A program made the translations under genes and the position numbers. A model generated the notes under the pieces. It saw only the letters and a program-made list of their open reading frames with translations. It ran no database searches and had not been told where the DNA came from. Below are positions 54,767 to 63,960 of a stretch of DNA of 64,000 nt, one piece after another. Source of the DNA: WTFY01 sp011523795 (GTDB lineage Bacteria; Pseudomonadota; Gammaproteobacteria; UBA4575); NCBI GenBank assembly GCA_965207475.1, contig OZ242278.1, positions 1,178,001 to 1,242,000 on the forward strand, written 5' to 3'. Within the stretch, counting starts at the first letter, position 1; each line of letters opens with the position of its first letter.

Positions 54767-54876
54767 ATTTATTCACTTTCATTTCATACAAGAGCCATAG
54801 GATAGGGCTTGTGAAATTCTCGATCAGCAGTACCAGACAGGACAACTCATTCAAATCACACTAGGGAGGTTACCTC

Positions 54877-56127
54877 GTGAGACGTACTCTGCAGTTACTT
54901 TGCGCTGTCGGCGTTGCCGCAGTCTTCTGCTCCAGCTCGGCACTATTTGCCGGGGCCGTGACGTCAAAGGAAGAGCTCAAGATCAGCACGACGGGTGGCG
55001 GCATCAAAATCAAATCGGACAACGGCAACAGCTTCGCAATCGGTGGCCGTATCCTGTATGACTATGACAGTTACGACGGCCTGTGGAGCGAAGTCAACCA
55101 CGATCAAGATGACTCCGCCTCGGAATCCGAGTTTCGCCGCACCCGCGTGACACTGAAGGGCACCTCCGGCAAGAACTGGGGTTACAAGTTCTCGGTCGAT
55201 ATTGACGAGGGCGAAGCTGAAATGGACACAGCCGTGATCTCCTATAAAGGCATGGGCTTCGGGACCGCAAAAGTGGGCCGGTTCAAGGCGCCTTTTGGGC
55301 TGGAAGAACTGACCAGCTCAAAATGGGTCAGCACCATCGAACGCTCTCCAACCCCGGAGCTGGGGTTCCTGGCAGACAAGCCGTCTTTCCAGTTCGCATT
55401 GCACGGCCACAGCGAGCCGATGTTCTGGCAGGCCGCCCTGATCGATGAAGATAACGAAGACGACGATGGCAGCGATGCGTACAGTATTGCCGGTCGCGTC
55501 GGCGGGTACTTCTCAATGGGTGAGGACAGCTTCATGCACCTGGCGGGATCCCTTGCATCCCGTGACTTCGGAAATGACGGACAAAAGCGTTTCCGCACAC
55601 GCCTGGGTATCCATTCAATCGGTTCCATGCCCATTGATCATAAAATTGCTGTCGATGATGCGGATCAGTACGGACTGGAAGCCGCCGCAGTATTGGGGCC
55701 ATTCTCCCTTCAGGCTGAATATCGCAATGTGGACTTTGACGGGAGAGAAACAGCAGAGGATGCTGAATACCAAGGCAAAGGTGATGTGGAGGCGGAAGGC
55801 TACTACGTGCAGGCCAGCTATATTGTCACGGGTGAAACCCGAGGGTACAAAGGCAGGTCCGGCAAGTTCGACAAGGTGAAGCCCAAGGGGCCGAGCGGAG
55901 CGTTTGAACTTGTTGCCAAGTACGAGGACGGTGAACTCGACATAGATGACGTGGCAGAAAAGAATGAGTTCGAGTTGTTCACTCTGGGAGTGAACTGGTA
56001 TGCGACCAGGAACGTAAAGCTCATGCTGAACTACCTTGACGTTGATACCGATCACGCAAACCAAGTGAACCCGGGACAAGATGAGGACGGCCAGGCCGTA
56101 TCCTTCCGCGCCCAGTACGCATTCTGA
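54877..56127 (+). CDS. phosphate-selective porin, OprP/OprO family
   Basis: 416 residues from a GTG with a clear AGGGAGG site. Signal peptide about 1-25 (ending LFAGA). The barrel begins FAIGGRILYDYDSYDG and contains FRRTRVTLKGTSGKNWGYKFSVDIDE-type strands (core RRTRVTLKGT) and VGRFKAPFGLEELTSSK, both typical of the OprP/O family. The C-terminus is QYAF with a terminal Phe. It should admit phosphate or polyphosphate across the outer membrane under phosphate limitation. It diverges from phoB. Confidence 0.93.
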   Translation: MRRTLQLLCAVGVAAVFCSSSALFAGAVTSKEELKISTTGGGIKIKSDNGNSFAIGGRILYDYDSYDGLWSEVNHDQDDSASESEFRRTRVTLKGTSGKNWGYKFSVDIDEGEAEMDTAVISYKGMGFGTAKVGRFKAPFGLEELTSSKWVSTIERSPTPELGFLADKPSFQFALHGHSEPMFWQAALIDEDNEDDDGSDAYSIAGRVGGYFSMGEDSFMHLAGSLASRDFGNDGQKRFRTRLGIHSIGSMPIDHKIAVDDADQYGLEAAAVLGPFSLQAEYRNVDFDGRETAEDAEYQGKGDVEAEGYYVQASYIVTGETRGYKGRSGKFDKVKPKGPSGAFELVAKYEDGELDIDDVAEKNEFELFTLGVNWYATRNVKLMLNYLDVDTDHANQVNPGQDEDGQAVSFRAQYAF

Positions 56128-56250
56128 CCACGGTTGATACTTCCCCTGCAAAGGCTGCCTCACAGGCGGCCTTGACAGTGATGCACGTCACATCAACGGA
56201 AAAATAACACCCGTTGCGACCCTTGCAGGCAACCGATTTCAAATGCATGG

Positions 56251-56730
56251 TCACTGCAGCACAACCTGAAAGACCTGCTCCAGCAGCTTCTGGTTCTCAA
56301 AGAACACGTAAAACCGGTATTCACCCGGTACCAGTTCATGCTGGTGGGCAAACTCGAAAGCCATCGTATGCATGTAATCAAGCTCGGACTCTTCCTGCAG
56401 GATTTCAATCTTGTCGATGAATTCACCTGTATTGGGATTGATCATGGTGGGCACGTGATAGATCAGGTGCAACGTGGGTTTGGCGAGAAAGCCGCCTCGC
56501 GACAGCCAGTAGCGGACACCGAATTTCATCCCCAGCCTGATCGGAATCACGGTGGTCTTCTCCAAGGGCCTTTCGGGCGTCAGGCCCCGGTCGCCCTCCT
56601 TGTAGTCTTCCATGCCTCTTGAGAATATTCCGTACTCGAAATCGTAGATGATGCGCTTTTCATCGGCGAACAGGCTGCCTGCGGCAAACCACACCAGGAC
56701 AATCAGTGCAATAGACTTGATTATTCTCAT
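56251..56730 (-). CDS. DUF3859 family exported protein
   Basis: 159 residues from the ATG at 56730 (MRIIKSIALIVLVWF); an upstream ATG at 56769 lacks a signal. Signal peptide about 1-23 (ending LFADE). The mature domain contains YDFEYGIFSRGMED, TVIPIRLGMKFGVRYWL, HLIYHVPTMINPNTGE and PGEYRFYVFFENQKLLEQVF, consistent with the DUF3859 domain, a small beta-rich periplasmic module. Its function is unknown. Placement in a phosphate island may be chance or may hint at stress induction. Confidence 0.78.
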   Translation of the reverse strand: MRIIKSIALIVLVWFAAGSLFADEKRIIYDFEYGIFSRGMEDYKEGDRGLTPERPLEKTTVIPIRLGMKFGVRYWLSRGGFLAKPTLHLIYHVPTMINPNTGEFIDKIEILQEESELDYMHTMAFEFAHQHELVPGEYRFYVFFENQKLLEQVFQVVLQ

Positions 56731-56871
56731 GGTCACTTCATCATCGGGCAGGGCTGTGAATTCTAACACAGGGCTTGAGCCACTAAGTTTCTAATGCTCA
56801 CAGACCGCATCGGTAGCCTGCATGACGAACACTCCAGACAAACCAAGGATAATGGTTCAATTTTTCCATGC

Positions 56872-57185
56872 CGGTCCCTCTCAAGCCATTTGAAACACAA
56901 GGTAAAAAACGCCGAGAAACACATCGCATATTTCAAGGAAGCCCTGACAGGCATGGCTGCGGGCCGCAACACGTGGATGGCGTCATCTGTGGACATACCC
57001 ACCATGCGGAAATAGAGGAGATTAACGGTATACTGTACTGCAACGACGGAGACTGGGTTGAAAGTTGCACGGCACTCGCCGAATCACTTGATGGCAGTCT
57101 CCATTTGCTGAAATGGACCAATACCCGGGTGCCGAGCACCCCGCCTGACGATCTCAAGACAGGAATTTCAAAACGGGCAGCATGA
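56872..57185 (+). pseudogene. remnant of PlcP/LpxH-type metallophosphoesterase (COG2908), truncated and frameshifted
   Basis: Two frames together give the C-terminal third of a PlcP-like metallophosphoesterase. Frame one (from 56872) reads RSLSSHLKHKVKNAEKHIAYFKEAL. After a one-base shift near 56958-56961 the next frame reads HVDGVICGHTHHAEIEEING and ILYCNDGDWVESCTAL. GHTHHAEI and NDGDWVES are diagnostic. The N-terminal half with the metal-binding DxHxG is absent; the DUF3859 gene lies upstream instead. The old stop still overlaps the glycosyltransferase start (ATGA), preserving the ancestral operon junction. In relatives the intact protein is phospholipase C PlcP of phosphate-starvation lipid remodelling. 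Confidence 0.85.
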
Positions 57186-58234
57186 AATTAGCCATCGTCA
57201 CGGATGCCTGGGAACCACAGGTCAACGGTGTCGTCACTACCCTGAAAATGACGCGGGAAACACTGGTTCGCCAGGGTCACACGGTTCGAGTCTTCGAGCC
57301 GAGCGGCTTCAAGTCCGTGCCCTGCCCCTCATACCCGGAAATCAGGCTTGCACTGAATCCTGGTGGAAGCCTGAAAAAATCGCTTGCATCCTACGGCCCG
57401 GAAGCCGTCCACATTGCTACAGAAGGACCGATGGGTCTCGCCGCACGTGCACTGTGCAAAAACAAGCGGTGGGCCTTCACAACTTCGTACCATACCCAGT
57501 TTCCGGAATACATACGCAAGCGATACCCGGTGCCGTTATGGGCATCCTACATGTTTCTGCGTTGGTTTCATTCCGCCTCCGCCTGTACCATGGTCGGGAC
57601 TGCGCACCTGGAGAAATCGATGAGGTTGCGCGGGTTTGAAAACCTTGCCCGTTGGCCCCGTGGCGTGGATACGAGGGTATTCAACCCTGACAAAAGGGCT
57701 TCGATCCCGGACCCACGACCCATCTGGATATACGTGGGACGGGTTTCAGTCGAGAAGAATATCGAGGCATTCCTGAAGCTTGACCTGCCTGGCACCAAGT
57801 ATGTCATCGGACACGGACCGGCCTGCCATGCACTGCGCAAGGCATACCGAGAGGTCCGATTTGTAGGCTACAAGTTCGGAGAGGAATTGGCCAGTCACCT
57901 GGCCGCTTCGGATGTATTCGTGTTTCCCAGCAAGACTGACACGTTTGGAATTGTCATGCTGGAGGCGATGGCCTGCGGCACACCGGTCGCCGCCTACCCG
58001 GTGACCGGCCCCATTGACGTGGTTCGAAACCGGGTTACGGGCTGCCTTGACAAGGACCTCAGACAGGCTGCCCTGGACGCCCTGGAACTGGACCCGGAAG
58101 ACTGTCGAAACCAGGCCCTGGAGCACACGTGGGAAAGCGCTACCCACATGTTTCTGTCAAACATTACACCGGTCAGCAGCGGCCGGCACGTGCAGGAGAA
58201 AGGTCGCAGCCGACAGGCGGGAGGCTCCTCCTGA
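57182..58234 (+). CDS. GT4-family glycosyltransferase, Agt-like (glycolipid synthesis)
   Basis: 350 residues. GT-B fold: N-terminal MKLAIVTDAWEPQVNGVVTT, acceptor region TSYHTQFPEYIRKRYPVPLW, and the nucleotide-sugar site YVGRVSVEKNIEAFL and FPSKTDTFGIVMLEAMACGTPVAAYP (core EAMACGTPVAAYP). This sequence group is the partner of PlcP; it glycosylates the diacylglycerol that PlcP releases, replacing phospholipids during phosphate starvation. Here the partner gene is a remnant. Whether the enzyme still works depends on another source of diacylglycerol. Confidence 0.88.
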   Translation: MKLAIVTDAWEPQVNGVVTTLKMTRETLVRQGHTVRVFEPSGFKSVPCPSYPEIRLALNPGGSLKKSLASYGPEAVHIATEGPMGLAARALCKNKRWAFTTSYHTQFPEYIRKRYPVPLWASYMFLRWFHSASACTMVGTAHLEKSMRLRGFENLARWPRGVDTRVFNPDKRASIPDPRPIWIYVGRVSVEKNIEAFLKLDLPGTKYVIGHGPACHALRKAYREVRFVGYKFGEELASHLAASDVFVFPSKTDTFGIVMLEAMACGTPVAAYPVTGPIDVVRNRVTGCLDKDLRQAALDALELDPEDCRNQALEHTWESATHMFLSNITPVSSGRHVQEKGRSRQAGGSS

Positions 58235-58285
58235 AAACCTGCATCACGTATACTACCCGTCCTGAACAACGATATTACGCCGGAC

Positions 58286-60358
58286 ATGGACGAACAGAAC
58301 TTCGGACTAGCCGAAAATTACATCAACCGGGAACTCAGCCTGCTGGAGTTCAATTCCCGGGTGCTTCAACAGGCGCGAGAGCCGTCGACGCCCCTGCTGG
58401 AGCGCCTGAAGTTCCTGTGCATCTCCTGCACCAACCTGGATGAGTTTTTCGAGATACGCGTAGGGGGAGTCAAGTCGCATATCGAACTGGATATCGCGAG
58501 CCTTGCTGCAGATGGAATAACCCCCCGCGATCTGCTGAAGCAGATCCACAGCGAGGCTTCCGAACTTGTTGCCGAGCAATACCGCGTTTTCAACGAAGAG
58601 CTTAAGCCGGAACTGGTCGCGCAAAATATCCGCTTCATCGCCCGTGAACAGTGGACCCCGGCCCAAAGTACCTGGTTGCGCCGGTATTTCCTGGAGGAAG
58701 TCGAACCGGTACTGAGTCCTCTTGGCCTGGATCCGGCACACCCTTTTCCACGCATCATCAACAAGTCCCTGAACTTCATCGTTCAGCTGGAAGGACTGGA
58801 TGCCTTCGGGCGCCGGGGCGAGCATGCAATCGTGCAGGCACCACGCTCCCTGCCGCGTCTGATCCGCCTGCCTGACGATACCCATGACGAGGAAGGAGAA
58901 AACTATGTGTTCCTGTCTTCGGTCATGCATGCCTTTGTACACGAGCTGTTCGAGGGACTCGAAGTGAAAGGAAGCTACCAGTTCAGGCTCACGCGCAACA
59001 GCGACCTGTTCCTGGACGATGAGGAAATTGATGACCTCATGCGTGCCCTGGAAGGCGAACTGGCTTCACGCAGATACGGGGATGCAGTGCGTCTTGAAGT
59101 CGCGGACAACTGTCCCGGTGAACTGGTGACCTACCTGCTGCAGCAGTTTTCCCTGTCGGCGGTAGACCTGTACCGGGTGAACGGGCCCGTCAATCTTAAC
59201 CGGCTCAGCCAGGCCTACGACCTGGTTGACCGGCCGGACCTGAAATACCCTCCGTTCTCTGCCGGCCTGCCGAAAAGGCTCAGTCACAATGCCGACCTGT
59301 TTGCGTTGATCAGACAGAGCGACATCCTGCTGCACCACCCATACCAGTCCTTTGCGCCCGTCATAGATTTTGTACGTCAGGCGGCTGCAGATCCCAAGGT
59401 GCTGGCAATCAAGCAGACCCTGTACCGTACCGGACCGGATTCACCCATCGTCGACAACCTTGTCAAGGCAGCCAAGGCGGGCAAGGAGGTCACAGTCGTA
59501 ATCGAACTCATGGCACGCTTCGATGAGGCTGCGAACATTTCCCTTGCGAACCGGCTGCAGAAGGCCGGTGCCCATGTTGTCTACGGTATCGTAGGCAAGA
59601 AAACACATGGCAAGATGATTCTGGTCGTACGTCGTGAACAGGGCGGGCTGCGTCGTTATGCGCATTTCGGTACCGGCAACTATCACGAAAAAACCACGCG
59701 CCTGTATACGGACTACGGGATGTTCACCAGCGATCCGGAGCTTACGGCCGATGCCCATGAAATATTTCTCGAACTGACCAGCTTCACCAAGGTACCGAGC
59801 CTGAACAGCGCATTGCAGTCACCGTTCACGCTCTACAACTCGCTGATACGGATGATTGACATCGAGACCGAGCATGCCAGGCAGGGCCGGGAGGGCCGGA
59901 TCATCGCGAAATGCAACTCCCTGGTGGAACCGCAAATCATCCAGGCCCTGTACCGGGCCTCGAATTCCGGGGTTAGGATTCACCTGATCATCCGTGGTAC
60001 GTGCTGCCTGCGCCCGGGTCTTCCCGGGATATCGGAAAACATCGAGGTGCGCTCCATCGTTGGACGTTTTCTGGAGCATACACGCGTCTACTATTTCCGG
60101 AATGACACCGACCCGAAGGTATTCTGTTCCAGTGCAGACTGGATGGACCGGAACTTCTTCCGCCGTGTGGAAGTCTGCTGGCCCATACACGATACAGGCA
60201 TGCGTGACCGGATCATTGAGGAACTTGAAATCTACCTCAAAGACAACCAGCAAGCGTGGATCCTTCAGCCTGACGGCACCTACACCAACACACCCGAAAG
60301 CGAGCCGGACTCCTATTGCGCTCAGCAGGCCCTGCTGAACCAGTTCGCGCGGGTCTAG
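58286..60358 (+). CDS. ppk: polyphosphate kinase PPK1
   Basis: 690 residues, near the E. coli 688. N-terminal helical domain YINRELSLLEFNSRVLQQA, four-domain PPK1 layout, phospho-histidine region VVYGIVGKKTHGKMILVVRRE and AHFGTGNYHEKTTRLYTDYG, and C-terminal SADWMDRNFFRRVEVCWPI are all visible. It makes polyphosphate from ATP, storing phosphate. It faces ppx, which converges on it, and follows agt by 51 bases. Confidence 0.98.
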   Translation: MDEQNFGLAENYINRELSLLEFNSRVLQQAREPSTPLLERLKFLCISCTNLDEFFEIRVGGVKSHIELDIASLAADGITPRDLLKQIHSEASELVAEQYRVFNEELKPELVAQNIRFIAREQWTPAQSTWLRRYFLEEVEPVLSPLGLDPAHPFPRIINKSLNFIVQLEGLDAFGRRGEHAIVQAPRSLPRLIRLPDDTHDEEGENYVFLSSVMHAFVHELFEGLEVKGSYQFRLTRNSDLFLDDEEIDDLMRALEGELASRRYGDAVRLEVADNCPGELVTYLLQQFSLSAVDLYRVNGPVNLNRLSQAYDLVDRPDLKYPPFSAGLPKRLSHNADLFALIRQSDILLHHPYQSFAPVIDFVRQAAADPKVLAIKQTLYRTGPDSPIVDNLVKAAKAGKEVTVVIELMARFDEAANISLANRLQKAGAHVVYGIVGKKTHGKMILVVRREQGGLRRYAHFGTGNYHEKTTRLYTDYGMFTSDPELTADAHEIFLELTSFTKVPSLNSALQSPFTLYNSLIRMIDIETEHARQGREGRIIAKCNSLVEPQIIQALYRASNSGVRIHLIIRGTCCLRPGLPGISENIEVRSIVGRFLEHTRVYYFRNDTDPKVFCSSADWMDRNFFRRVEVCWPIHDTGMRDRIIEELEIYLKDNQQAWILQPDGTYTNTPESEPDSYCAQQALLNQFARV

Positions 60359-60400
60359 CCTGGCACAAATGCCCAAAGCAGCCGCCCCGGGGATGCAGGC

Positions 60401-61960
60401 TTACCGTGCAGTCTGCTCAAGACCGCCGATTCTCACCTCTATGTTCAGGGTTTTCAGGTAGCTTTCTTCCAGCTCAAGTTCTGCAGCCGTCAAGGGATGC
60501 CGTTTGAGCCATTTGCGGTCCAGTGCAATCTTGATGTGCCGGGCATGGCGGGTAACTCTCACAGGGGGAATCCTTTTCGGGACCCTGTCTCGATTGAGCA
60601 ATGCTGCCAGCCGCAATATGACAATCATGTATACGGCCTGCGCCTGCCACTGACTCGGCAACTGCTCCACCATCTCCATATTGATCTTGCGGCGGTGATT
60701 CCCCACGAGGCAGGCGAGCAGGCGTTGCTCGTTCCATGAAAATCCAAGCAGGTCACCATGGTCCAGTACATAGGCGCCATGACGGTGATAGCGTGAGTGC
60801 GAGATATCCAGACCGATTTCGTGCAGGTCTGCAGCCCAGATCAGGAAGGGATAGGCGAGGTCTCGGTCAATTTCCAGTATCCCCGACACCTGGTCCAGCA
60901 CGTGCAGTGCTGTGGTTTTAATTCTCGCGGCATGCTTGAAATCGACATGGTATCGGCGCATCAGTGAAAATACGGTCCGGTCGCGTGTATCCCGGTGATG
61001 AATACGCCCGGCGAGATCCAGCAGCAATCCTTCCCGCAACCCTCCCTCGGAAGTCATCATTTCACCGATTCCGAGTTCGGAAAAGATCGCCTTGAGCACC
61101 ACCAGTCCTCCTGCAAAGACGGGTTTTCGTTCAGCCGCCAGGGAGTTGAACTGGACATTATCCATCTGCCTGGCTGCCTTCAACTCGGCAATCAGGGCCT
61201 GAATGCCCCCGTACGTGATGCCGCGGTCACTGAGTCCGAGTTCACGCATCAACTGGTCAATGGTACGAATCGTCCCCGCAGTACCCACCACATAGTTCCA
61301 GCCAAGCTTTTTTACTGAAGCGATGATCGGCTGAAGCTGAAGCTTGGCCTCCACCAGGGCATTCTTGAATCGTTTTTTCTCCAGGCCACCCTGCTCGAAA
61401 AACCTCTGGCTCATGCCGACGCAACCCATCTGCACACTTTCCATCAGGATTGGCTCCCGCTGTTCTCCGATGATGACCTCGGTACTGCCACCGCCAATAT
61501 CAACCACAAGCCACTTTCCATGCGGACCGGTGATCGAATGGGTCGTCCCGTGATATACCAGGCGCGCTTCCTCTACGCCCGAAATCACCTGGATAGGGTG
61601 TCCAAGTGCCTCTTCCGCACGCTGTACGAAACCACTGTTGTTCTTGGCATGACGAAACGTGTTGGTACCGACTACACGCACTGAATGGGCATGCATTTCC
61701 TGCATGCGCTGACCGAATCGCTGCAGACACTTGATGGCCCGCTCCTGCGCTTCCTCACAAATCCTGCCAGAATCATCAAGTCCGGCTCCCAGGCGAACCA
61801 TCTCGCGAATCCTGTCAATGATTTTCAGTTGTCCATGCTGGTCGTGCGCAACCACCATGTGAAAACTGTTTGAACCCAGGTCCACCGCGGCAATTACAGA
61901 AGGAGTTTCTGGAGAAGATTTTTCCGGGTAAATAGCAGGTTGGGGAGAAACGCCTTGCAT
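60401..61960 (-). CDS. ppx: exopolyphosphatase
   Basis: 519 residues from the ATG at 61960; a TTG at 61990 would add ten residues, and neither has a good ribosome site. ASKHA fold with phosphate loops AAVDLGSNSFHMVVA (about residues 24-38) and VVDIGGGSTEVIIGEQ (about 156-171). The HD-like C-terminal half contains AADLHEIGLDISHSRYHRHG. It degrades polyphosphate from the end (and may hydrolyse pppGpp). It converges with ppk1, a frequent arrangement in gammaproteobacteria. Confidence 0.96.
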   Translation of the reverse strand: MQGVSPQPAIYPEKSSPETPSVIAAVDLGSNSFHMVVAHDQHGQLKIIDRIREMVRLGAGLDDSGRICEEAQERAIKCLQRFGQRMQEMHAHSVRVVGTNTFRHAKNNSGFVQRAEEALGHPIQVISGVEEARLVYHGTTHSITGPHGKWLVVDIGGGSTEVIIGEQREPILMESVQMGCVGMSQRFFEQGGLEKKRFKNALVEAKLQLQPIIASVKKLGWNYVVGTAGTIRTIDQLMRELGLSDRGITYGGIQALIAELKAARQMDNVQFNSLAAERKPVFAGGLVVLKAIFSELGIGEMMTSEGGLREGLLLDLAGRIHHRDTRDRTVFSLMRRYHVDFKHAARIKTTALHVLDQVSGILEIDRDLAYPFLIWAADLHEIGLDISHSRYHRHGAYVLDHGDLLGFSWNEQRLLACLVGNHRRKINMEMVEQLPSQWQAQAVYMIVILRLAALLNRDRVPKRIPPVRVTRHARHIKIALDRKWLKRHPLTAAELELEESYLKTLNIEVRIGGLEQTAR

Positions 61961-62380
61961 GTTACTGTCTACATAGTCGACAACGGGCAATGCCCGTCCC
62001 CATGGATTCCGGCCGAAAAAGTCCGGTCAGGCACATGCGCTCATCTGCATTCGCACCCAGGGACACCAAAATAAGGGATGTAAACTTGCAGGAACGCCAC
62101 AGATGGTTTGATCGTCAGATGATTCAGACTCAAGGCTTGCCGAATTATAAACCTGTAACGTTTTCCTCTCAGGGAGGAATTTTCCTGTGGCCGTTTCGCC
62201 AATAATTATATAGTATAGCCGCCCAGTGTAAACAACCGTTTCGAAAGTATAAATTACTGGATCCAATAGCCGATATTTACCACTTGACCGCGCAGGGTAC
62301 GTACGTGCAGTGATCTAAAGAACCCTGTGCAGAAACGAATCTGCAAACCTAATCCACGTTTATCCAAGGAAATTTCAAGC
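61961..62380. other. 420-base gap between ppx and pntA, no gene seen
   Basis: The gap holds divergent promoters for ppx (left) and pntA (right). A perfect hairpin TTCCTC/GAGGAA with loop TCAGG lies at 62163-62179, next to an AT-rich block (about 62200-62216, AATAATTATATAGTATA). Neither carries a matching -35, so start sites are not called. Short open frames here lack coding features. Confidence 0.4.
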
Positions 62381-63946
62381 ATGAAGATTGGAGTCCCAAG
62401 AGAAATCCATCAAAACGAATGTCGCGTGGCCCTGACGCCAGACACAGCTACCCGCATGCAAAAACTGGGCTACGAGTGCACCATCGAGTCGGGCGCAGGA
62501 ACCCGTGCAAAATTCAGCGATGAGGCCTACCGGGAGGCAGGAGTAACCGTAGTCACGGATACCAAGCAACTCTGGGCCGATTCCGACATCGTGCTCAAGG
62601 TGCGGGCCCCTGAGGAACACCCGGACCTGGGCATGCATGAGTCGGACCTGCTGCATGAAGGCTGCACCCTGGTCAGCTTCATCTGGCCCGCCCAGAACGA
62701 AGACCTGATGAACAGGTTGAAAACCAGCAAGGGTACGGTGCTGGCCATGGATTCCGTCCCAAGAATTTCACGCGCACAAAAACTGGATGCCCTGTCATCC
62801 ATGGCGAATATCGCGGGTTACCGCGCAGTGATTGAAGCTGCCAACCATTTCGGCAGGTTTTTTACCGGCCAGATCACCGCTGCGGGAAAGGTGCCTCCGG
62901 CAAAGATTATGGTGATCGGCGCCGGCGTTGCTGGACTTGCAGCGATTGGCACCGGAAGCGGACTTGGCGCCATCGTGCGCGCATTCGATACACGCCCGGA
63001 AGTAAAACAGCAGGTTGAAAGCATGGGTGCGCAGTTCCTGGAACTTGATTTCGAGGAAGAGGAAGACGGCAGTACGGCGGGCGGTTATGCCAAGGTCATG
63101 AGCAAGGAGTTCATCGAGGCGGAGATGACCCTGTTCAGGGAGCAGGCGAAAGAAGTCGATATCATCATCACCACCGCTTTGATCCCTGGCAAGCCTGCAC
63201 CCAAACTGATCCTGGCTGACATGGTCGAACTCATGAAAGAAGGCAGTGTCGTGGTCGACCTGGCTGCTGAACAGGGAGGCAACTGTGAACTGACCAGCCC
63301 GGGCGAGGTCATCGTCAAGCATGGTGTCACACTGATCGGCTATATGGATTTACCCAGCCGCCTGCCTACGCAGTCCAGCCAGCTATACGGCTCCAACCTG
63401 TGTCACCTGCTGACAGACATGACACCGGAAAAAGACGGCAACCTGACGGTCGACATGGAGGACGATGTCATTCGGGGCACCACGGTCATTCACAACGGCG
63501 AAATCACCTGGCCGCCGCCGCCCATTTCAGTCACTGCGGCCCCTCCTGCACAGGCAGCTGCGCAGGCGCCTGTTGCCGAGCCACCAAAAAAGAAGAAAAG
63601 CGGGGTCAAGTTTGCCGTCACGCTGCTTGTGGCTGCACTCGCCCTGTTGGGACTGGGACAGTATGCCCCGACCGAATTCATGCAGCATTTTACCGTTTTC
63701 GTCCTGTCCTGCTTCATCGGTTACTGGGTAGTCTGGAATGTGACTCCTGCATTGCATACTCCCCTCATGAGCGTGACCAACGCGATCAGCAGCGTGATTA
63801 TCATCGGTGCACTGCTGCAAATTGGCAGCAGCAGTGTCTTGATTGTGGTGCTGGCAACCATTTCCGTGCTCATTGCCTCGATTAATATCGGTGGCGGGTT
63901 TTTCGTCACGCAACGAATGTTGCAGATGTTTCGTAAGGAAGAATAA
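62381..63946 (+). CDS. pntA: NAD(P) transhydrogenase subunit alpha (fused)
   Basis: 521 residues from the ATG at 62381 (AAGGA upstream); the frame extends to 62327 without homology. The N-terminal NAD-binding domain (KIGVPREIHQNECRVALTPD, VIGAGVAGLAAIGTGSGLGA) is followed by an Ala/Pro-rich linker (about 395-420, PAQAAAQAPVAEPPKKKK). Four membrane helices complete the subunit (about 422-520). Alpha-1 and alpha-2 are fused as in E. coli, unlike the split form of Pseudomonas and Rhodospirillum. It uses proton flow to make NADPH from NADH with PntB. Confidence 0.96.
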   Translation: MKIGVPREIHQNECRVALTPDTATRMQKLGYECTIESGAGTRAKFSDEAYREAGVTVVTDTKQLWADSDIVLKVRAPEEHPDLGMHESDLLHEGCTLVSFIWPAQNEDLMNRLKTSKGTVLAMDSVPRISRAQKLDALSSMANIAGYRAVIEAANHFGRFFTGQITAAGKVPPAKIMVIGAGVAGLAAIGTGSGLGAIVRAFDTRPEVKQQVESMGAQFLELDFEEEEDGSTAGGYAKVMSKEFIEAEMTLFREQAKEVDIIITTALIPGKPAPKLILADMVELMKEGSVVVDLAAEQGGNCELTSPGEVIVKHGVTLIGYMDLPSRLPTQSSQLYGSNLCHLLTDMTPEKDGNLTVDMEDDVIRGTTVIHNGEITWPPPPISVTAAPPAQAAAQAPVAEPPKKKKSGVKFAVTLLVAALALLGLGQYAPTEFMQHFTVFVLSCFIGYWVVWNVTPALHTPLMSVTNAISSVIIIGALLQIGSSSVLIVVLATISVLIASINIGGGFFVTQRMLQMFRKEE

Positions 63947-63960
63947 GGGAGAACGCACGC

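Larger units (their letters stand above)
54537..54876. promoter_or_regulatory. divergent control region between phoB and the phosphate porin
   Basis: This 340-base gap contains no gene. Near phoB it has a Pho box (54590-54607). Near the porin it has a direct repeat of TATAACA with a four-base spacer (54749-54766), and AGGGAGG just before the GTG at 54877. The middle (about 54615-54740) shows nothing I can name. Confidence 0.7.

Noticed and set aside
62027..62266. A 79-codon leftward frame between ppx and pntA
   Set aside because: No ribosome site, no domain and irregular composition. It spans promoter-like AT-rich DNA.
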